NCBI GenBank assembly: GCA_900757695.1
Contig: CAAEOU010000281.1
Span: forward strand, 1-18,292
Origin: an uncultured Oscillospiraceae bacterium
GTDB lineage: Bacteria > Bacillota_A > Clostridia > Oscillospirales > Oscillospiraceae
Reading direction: 5' to 3'
DNA length: 18,292 nt
The notes under the pieces are model-generated. The model made no database searches. It was not told the origin of the DNA and saw nothing but the letters and a program-made list of their open reading frames with translations. Shown here piece after piece: positions 14,399-18,292 of this stretch. Position 1 is the stretch's first letter. Each line of letters starts with the position of its first letter. The position numbers were made by a program, and so were the translations under genes.

Positions 14399-15880
14399 CT
14401 AGATCCCGTGCTTTTTCAGCTTTCCATAGAGGGTAGAACGGCTGATGCCCAAAAGCCGGGCAGCTTCCGTATAATTTCCGCCGGTTTTCTGCAATGCAAG
14501 CCGAAGCTGATCGCCCTCTGTATCCCAAAGGGACTGAATGGATGCAGAAGCCGCAGGCTGGGGTGCAGGCGCAGCTGTGATGTTGGAGGAGGCCACCTGA
14601 TTGCCCTGCTTGTCATAGTGAACCTGCTTCCGGGTAGGCTCCGGCATGGGATCGTCCACACTGCGGTATTCCTTGAGCTCCACCAGATGAAACATCTCTC
14701 CGGTGGCATCGTAGATGTGCTTTTGATCGATGATGGTGTTGGGATAGAGAAAATAGAGGCGATTGAGTACGTTCCGAAGCTCACGGACATTGCCGGGCCA
14801 GTTATAGTGGAACATCATATCCCGGGCATCCTGCGTAAACTCCAGATGCAGATGATCCTGCCGCATGAAGTGCTCAATGAGCTTTGGGATATCCTGTTTT
14901 CTAGCCCGAAGCGGGGGAATATTGATCTCAAAGGTATTCAGACGGTAGTATAGATCCATGCGAAACTGTTTTTTTGCAGCCATTTCCTTGAGATTCTCGT
15001 TGGTGGAGGCGATGATTTTCGCAGTAAGCGGGATGGTGCGGTTTCCGCCGATGCGCTCAAACTCCCGTTCCTCCAAAACCCGCAGCAGCTTGCTTTGCAG
15101 ACTCAGATCCATTTCACCGATCTCATCGAGCAGCAACACGCCGCCGGCGGCCTGCTCAAATTTACCCTTCTGCATGGTGTTTGCACCGGTGAATGCGCCC
15201 TTTTCGTGTCCGAACAGCTCGGATTCCAGCAGCTCCTTGGGAATGGCAGAACAGTTGATTTTGATATAGGGAAGATTCCGCCCGCCGCAGTACTCCTGAT
15301 AGATGCCCCCTGCGAGGATTTCTTTGCCCACGCCTGTCTCGCCAATCAGAAGCACCGGATGCGGGGAATGGGCGATCCGGTGGCACTGCTCGATCATGGT
15401 AAGCACTTGGGGGCTGTCCCCAATGAAATCGGAGAATCGATAACCGGAGCGGCGCTGGCGGGCCTCTGGCTGGGTGGGATACTGCCGTTCCTGTTCCTCA
15501 ATGGCACGTTTGAGAATCGCCATGGATCGAAACAGCACCAAAACCACTACGCCGGTGACGGTACCATCCCAGACCACAGGGATGATGTTGGTCAGGAGCC
15601 TCTGGCCGCCAATCTGCATGGAAATCCCCATGCGGCGCTGACCGCTTTCCAAAACGCTGCGAATGGGGGTGCAGTCACCGATCCGCAGTGTTTCTACGGA
15701 CCTTCCGCTGCATTCCTGAAGGCTCTGACCGGTCAGGGCCTGAAACCCTTGGGTGAGATAGAGAATATTCAGGTCCTGATCCACCAAAAGGGCGGCATCC
15801 ACAGCGGCCTCCAGCAGACGATCCACTAAAATATGCCCTTCCGGGGTGCGGAGCTGGGGAATTTCAAAAGCTTCTGTCAT
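14399..15880 (-). CDS. Sigma-54-dependent activator: PAS, AAA+ and Fis-type helix-turn-helix
   Basis: This is a 493-residue bacterial enhancer-binding protein. An N-terminal PAS-like sensor (about 20-125; LVDQDLNILYLTQGFQALTG) is joined by a helical linker to the AAA+ domain (about 152-375): Walker A GETGVGKE (near 180-187), the sigma-54-contacting GAFTGA loop (near 228-233), Walker B LLLDEIGEM (near 249-257) and the arginine-finger region FRMDLYYRLN. The C-terminus has a Fis-type DNA-binding helix-turn-helix (GGNYTEAARLLGISRSTLYG). There is no receiver domain, so it is likely switched by a small ligand bound to the PAS domain rather than by phosphorylation. The ATG at 15880 lies eight bases from AGGAG; a GTG at 15883 is an alternative. 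It follows rpoN by 55 bases on the same strand, probably in one transcript, and is the obvious activator of the sigma-54 promoters in the window. Confidence 0.95.
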   Translation of the reverse strand: MTEAFEIPQLRTPEGHILVDRLLEAAVDAALLVDQDLNILYLTQGFQALTGQSLQECSGRSVETLRIGDCTPIRSVLESGQRRMGISMQIGGQRLLTNIIPVVWDGTVTGVVVLVLFRSMAILKRAIEEQERQYPTQPEARQRRSGYRFSDFIGDSPQVLTMIEQCHRIAHSPHPVLLIGETGVGKEILAGGIYQEYCGGRNLPYIKINCSAIPKELLESELFGHEKGAFTGANTMQKGKFEQAAGGVLLLDEIGEMDLSLQSKLLRVLEEREFERIGGNRTIPLTAKIIASTNENLKEMAAKKQFRMDLYYRLNTFEINIPPLRARKQDIPKLIEHFMRQDHLHLEFTQDARDMMFHYNWPGNVRELRNVLNRLYFLYPNTIIDQKHIYDATGEMFHLVELKEYRSVDDPMPEPTRKQVHYDKQGNQVASSNITAAPAPQPAASASIQSLWDTEGDQLRLALQKTGGNYTEAARLLGISRSTLYGKLKKHGI

Positions 15881-15909
15881 CACAATTTCTCCTATGATGT
15901 ATCAAATTC

Positions 15910-15921
15910 GTACATATGTAC
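15910..15921. promoter_or_regulatory. Perfect 12-base palindrome GTACATATGTAC between rpoN and activator genes
   Basis: It lies in the 55-base gap before the activator start. Such a symmetric site could be an operator or activator site allowing separate control of the activator. No clear -24/-12 or -35/-10 pair accompanies it. Only one copy was noticed in the window. Confidence 0.3.
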
Positions 15922-15935
15922 AATAATAGCACAAT

Positions 15936-17267
15936 TTAAGCCCGCTTTCGAGCGGAAGCCGGTAGAATTCCCAATTCGGCTCGGTATTTTGCCACGGCAC
16001 GGCGGGAAATGGTGATATGTCGGGCTGCCAGCAGATCCGCAAGCTGTTCATCGCTGCCGGGGTGGGCAGGATCCTCGGCGGCAATCAGCTGCTGAATGGC
16101 AGATTTAATGGTTTCCCGCCCCATGGTGGGGTTCTGACCGACGCTGCGGCTGAAAAAGCTGCTCATGGGGAGCACCCCGCGAGGACATTCGATGTACTTA
16201 TCCCGGACAGTACGGCTGACAGTGGATTCATGAACTTCTAATTCCTCCGCCACATCCCGAAGGGTCATTTTTTGCAGCTCGCCCCCCAGCAGGAAGCTCC
16301 GCTGCCGCTCTAAAATCACCTGACCGCAGCGAAGCATGGTGCTCTGGCGATTGCCCATGTCTCGGATGACCTGCTGGAGCTGGGAGAGCTTTTGACGGAG
16401 ATACTGCTGCACCTCCGGGTCGGTCTCCTGTTCCAGCATCCGAAGGTACTGACCGTTGATTTGAAGGCTGGGAGCGGAGGCCCCGTTGCCGGAGACAAAC
16501 AGCTCACCGTCCTGCTCCCGAATATAGAGGTCGGGCCGGACATAAATTACCGCATCTCCTGAAGAGAAGCCGTTGGCAGGATAAGGGGAAAGTTTGCGAA
16601 TTTGCGCCAGCGCAGTGTCGACAGCGGCAGTGGGTACACTGAGCTGCCGGGAAATTTTTAGGGGAGATGCAGCAGCCAGCTTTAATCCGTAAGTTTTCAG
16701 CAGTGTCTGTGCAAGCGCTGTGGAGCGCTGGCGCTGAAGCTGAAGCAGCAGGCATTCAATCACGTCCCGGGCCCCAACGCCGACAGGCTCCAATGATTTT
16801 AGCGTGGACAGGGCTAGCTCGGCAGTGGAAATATCCGTTCCGGCCAGCAGGGCCAATTCTGCCGGAGTGCCGGAATAGAATCCGTGGTCATCCAGACAGT
16901 CGATCAGCACATGCAGGGTATGGGAAAGTGCTTTTGAAAGGGAATGTGTCACAAGCTGCTCCCGGAGAGAGTCGGCCAAGGTGTCATCGGAGGGGGCGGC
17001 AATGGGCGTGGACTCGGAAGCCTCGCCGGCATAATAGCTCTGGTTCTGCCGGTCGGACTGGCGCAGCCACCGAAGCTGCCGGACAAAATTTCCCTCTGCT
17101 ACAGAAGCCGGTTCACGGGGCCGTACCAATTCCGCCATGGGATTCTCACAGGAAAGCTCCACCAAATAGTCCTCCAGCTCTTTGGCGCTGTAGGACAGAA
17201 TGGTCATGGTTCCGATCAGCTGGGGCGTAATGGTCTGCGTTGCTTTGATCTGTGTGGTGAGCTTCAT
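15936..17267 (-). CDS. rpoN: RNA polymerase sigma-54 factor
   Basis: This is a 443-residue protein, slightly shorter than E. coli RpoN (477). Region I is present (MKLTTQIKATQTITPQLIGT then ILSYSAKELEDYLVE, residues 1-37), followed by a variable region II, the core-binding region, and the conserved DNA-binding part: MTLRDVAEELEVHESTVSRT, KYIECPRGVLPMSSFF, and the RpoN box SRRAVAKYRAELGI near the C-terminus (about 421-434). The start at 17267 is decided by GGAGGGG a few bases before it; a longer frame back to 17414 would start before the promoter. It directs RNA polymerase to -24/-12 promoters and needs an AAA+ activator, which is the next gene. A perfect sigma-54 promoter precedes rpoN itself, implying positive autoregulation. 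Whether this is the only rpoN in the genome or a cluster-specific copy cannot be told. Confidence 0.96.
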   Translation of the reverse strand: MKLTTQIKATQTITPQLIGTMTILSYSAKELEDYLVELSCENPMAELVRPREPASVAEGNFVRQLRWLRQSDRQNQSYYAGEASESTPIAAPSDDTLADSLREQLVTHSLSKALSHTLHVLIDCLDDHGFYSGTPAELALLAGTDISTAELALSTLKSLEPVGVGARDVIECLLLQLQRQRSTALAQTLLKTYGLKLAAASPLKISRQLSVPTAAVDTALAQIRKLSPYPANGFSSGDAVIYVRPDLYIREQDGELFVSGNGASAPSLQINGQYLRMLEQETDPEVQQYLRQKLSQLQQVIRDMGNRQSTMLRCGQVILERQRSFLLGGELQKMTLRDVAEELEVHESTVSRTVRDKYIECPRGVLPMSSFFSRSVGQNPTMGRETIKSAIQQLIAAEDPAHPGSDEQLADLLAARHITISRRAVAKYRAELGILPASARKRA

Positions 17268-17295
17268 GGCTGTCCCCTCCTGTGGAGTGATCCTT

Positions 17296-17310
17296 GCAAG
17301 TTTTGTGCCA
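17296..17310 (-). promoter_or_regulatory. Sigma-54 promoter in front of rpoN
   Basis: On the minus strand TGGCACAAAACTTGC (17310-17296) has GG at 17309-17308 and GC at 17297-17296, ten bases apart. The predicted start is near 17284, which places the ribosome site (17280-17274) at the very 5' end of the RNA. It is identical over 15 bases to the element at 5397-5411. Confidence 0.87.
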
Positions 17311-17381
17311 ATATTGATTACCATACCACAGAATTTTGGAGTGAACAAGAAAGTGCTGAGAATTTTGTTGAAACCGCAAAA

Positions 17382-17411
17382 GGGAGTATGCCGGAATTTA
17401 GGCATACTCCC
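17382..17411 (-). terminator. Terminator after the second amidohydrolase gene
   Basis: Perfect 11-base stem GGGAGTATGCC (17382-17392) with its complement at 17401-17411 and an 8-base loop. On the minus strand it follows the stop codon at 17428 and is followed by TTTTGCGG, separating the amidohydrolase transcript from rpoN. Confidence 0.75.
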
Positions 17412-17427
17412 CAATCGGAAATTACGG

Positions 17428-18292
17428 TCAGGATTTTGGCTGCTTGATCACAGTGCCCCGGTTCATGACAAATTCCACATGAGAAAGGGCTGAGAAGGTC
17501 TCGTCAATGGGCTCCTTTACCGCAATGATATTGGCCTGCTTCCCGGCCACAATGGAACCTACCAGATGGTCGATCTTACAGAATTTTGCACCGCCGATGG
17601 TGGCTGCATTGATGACCTCCGCTACGGTAAGTCCTGCTCGATGGAGCAGCTGCATTTCCCGTACCGGCATGGCGGCCACATGTGGCTGAGACTCCATGCG
17701 CATGGTGTCGGTACCCACGCAGACCATGCCGCCCCTTTGAATGAACCGGGCGGTATTGTCTACTACGGTGGCCTCCTGTTCATCCAGATCCACCTTGGGC
17801 ATCGGCGGCATATTCTTGGGCATGGGGGGCGGTGTGGCACCCTTGGGCATCGGCGGACGGGGGGCCTTGATGGTGCAGAGCGTGGGGCAGACCTTTACAC
17901 CCTGCGCAACCATCCGGTCCAGCAGTTCATCGGGCATATGATCCGTGGGCATATGGGCAAACTCTGGGATCCCGGCGTCCAGCAGCCGGGGCACCAAAGC
18001 GGAATCCAGCACATGGGCGGTACACCAGACCCCACGTTCCCATGCGGTGTCTGCGATGGCTTTGAGTTTTTCCACCGTTAAAACGGGGCTTTTCCCATCC
18101 ATACCGCGGCCTACCGAGGTCTTAATACCATCGCAGCCCATGTCAATGAGCTCATTTACGGCCTTAACGGCGTCCTCAGGAGTTTGAACGCCATAGCCGG
18201 TTTCCGCACCATCACTCATGATGTGGTTCAGACCGTGATACTCTGCCACAAACCGCCCTGCGGTGAGGCAGTGCGCACACTGAGGATTCTCA
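17428..18292 (-). CDS. Metal-dependent amidohydrolase with a Met/Pro-rich insertion (second copy, 5' end outside window)
   Basis: The frame is open to the window edge, so the N-terminal part with the HxH metal motif is not visible; about 287 residues are seen. It is related to the first amidohydrolase: the likely metal-site residues are Lys in GIKTS, His in TAHVLDS, His in EFAHMPTD and Asp in VGTDTM. The C-terminus (IVAGKQANIIAVKEPIDETF, then VEFVMNRGTVIKQP) is the usual closing beta-sandwich and nearly repeats that of the first copy. A Met/Pro-rich insertion (PPMPKGATPPPMPKNMPPMP, at 17794-17862) lies at the same place in the barrel as in the first copy but differs in sequence. It is separated from rpoN by a terminator. 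The two enzymes probably act on related substrates or successive steps. Its promoter lies outside the window. Confidence 0.9.
   Translation of the reverse strand, partial: ENPQCAHCLTAGRFVAEYHGLNHIMSDGAETGYGVQTPEDAVKAVNELIDMGCDGIKTSVGRGMDGKSPVLTVEKLKAIADTAWERGVWCTAHVLDSALVPRLLDAGIPEFAHMPTDHMPDELLDRMVAQGVKVCPTLCTIKAPRPPMPKGATPPPMPKNMPPMPKVDLDEQEATVVDNTARFIQRGGMVCVGTDTMRMESQPHVAAMPVREMQLLHRAGLTVAEVINAATIGGAKFCKIDHLVGSIVAGKQANIIAVKEPIDETFSALSHVEFVMNRGTVIKQPKS

Noticed and set aside
12651..14528. The longest possible form of the UGSC-like protein, with 64 extra N-terminal residues
   Set aside because: That extension would begin inside the activator gene, cross its stop codon and the sigma-54 promoter, and has no ribosome site; the ATG at 14336 has an excellent one.

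Overview
This 18.3 kb window looks like the chromosome of an anaerobic, fairly GC-rich Firmicute. A gut Clostridia of the Oscillospiraceae type is my best guess. This is an inference from strong AGGAGG-type ribosome binding sites, a ribose-type ABC importer with a Gly/Ala/Ser-rich lipoprotein linker, Old Yellow Enzyme/Fe-S flavoproteins and sigma-54 control. No rRNA, tRNA, CRISPR array or intact insertion sequence was seen.

Left part (1-3635): the 3' end of a ribose-type ABC permease and its lipoprotein binding protein run on the plus strand. They face two LysR-family regulators on the minus strand. The second regulator appears to have lost its true C-terminus by a one-base frameshift near 2840-2860.

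Middle scar (3636-5395): a run of gene remnants. The N-terminus of a polysaccharide flippase is joined directly to the C-terminus of a PAP2 phosphatase. It is followed by a hybrid sensor kinase that has lost its second membrane segment, its whole kinase core and probably its start codon. This scar separates the transporter/LysR block from the rest.

Right part (5396-18292): a compact gene set that appears to be under sigma-54 control. It encodes RpoN (15936-17267), a PAS-AAA+-Fis sigma-54 activator (14399-15880), a two-domain UGSC-like protein (12651-14336), two large FMN/Fe-S/FAD reductases of the 2,4-dienoyl-CoA reductase/BaiCD type (5454-7403 and 10719-12638), two related metal-dependent amidohydrolases (7448-8665 and 17428 to the window edge) and a 618-residue parallel beta-helix protein without a signal peptide (8787-10643). 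Five near-identical -24/-12 elements, all close to TGGCACRAAACTTGCA with exact GG-N10-GC spacing, precede the first reductase, the amidohydrolase and beta-helix pair (divergent, back to back), the UGSC-like/reductase operon and rpoN itself. The cluster therefore seems to carry its own sigma factor, its own activator and a matching promoter set, with rpoN able to feed back on itself.

My working interpretation is an inducible catabolic or biotransformation module for an unidentified small molecule: hydrolysis by amidohydrolases, reduction of unsaturated bonds by two flavoproteins, and accessory roles for the UGSC-like and beta-helix proteins. The PAS domain of the activator is the likely effector sensor. 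Both amidohydrolases carry a Met/Pro-rich insertion at the same place in the barrel, and the beta-helix protein has a Pro/Ala/Lys/Gly-rich linker. The substrate cannot be read from the sequence.
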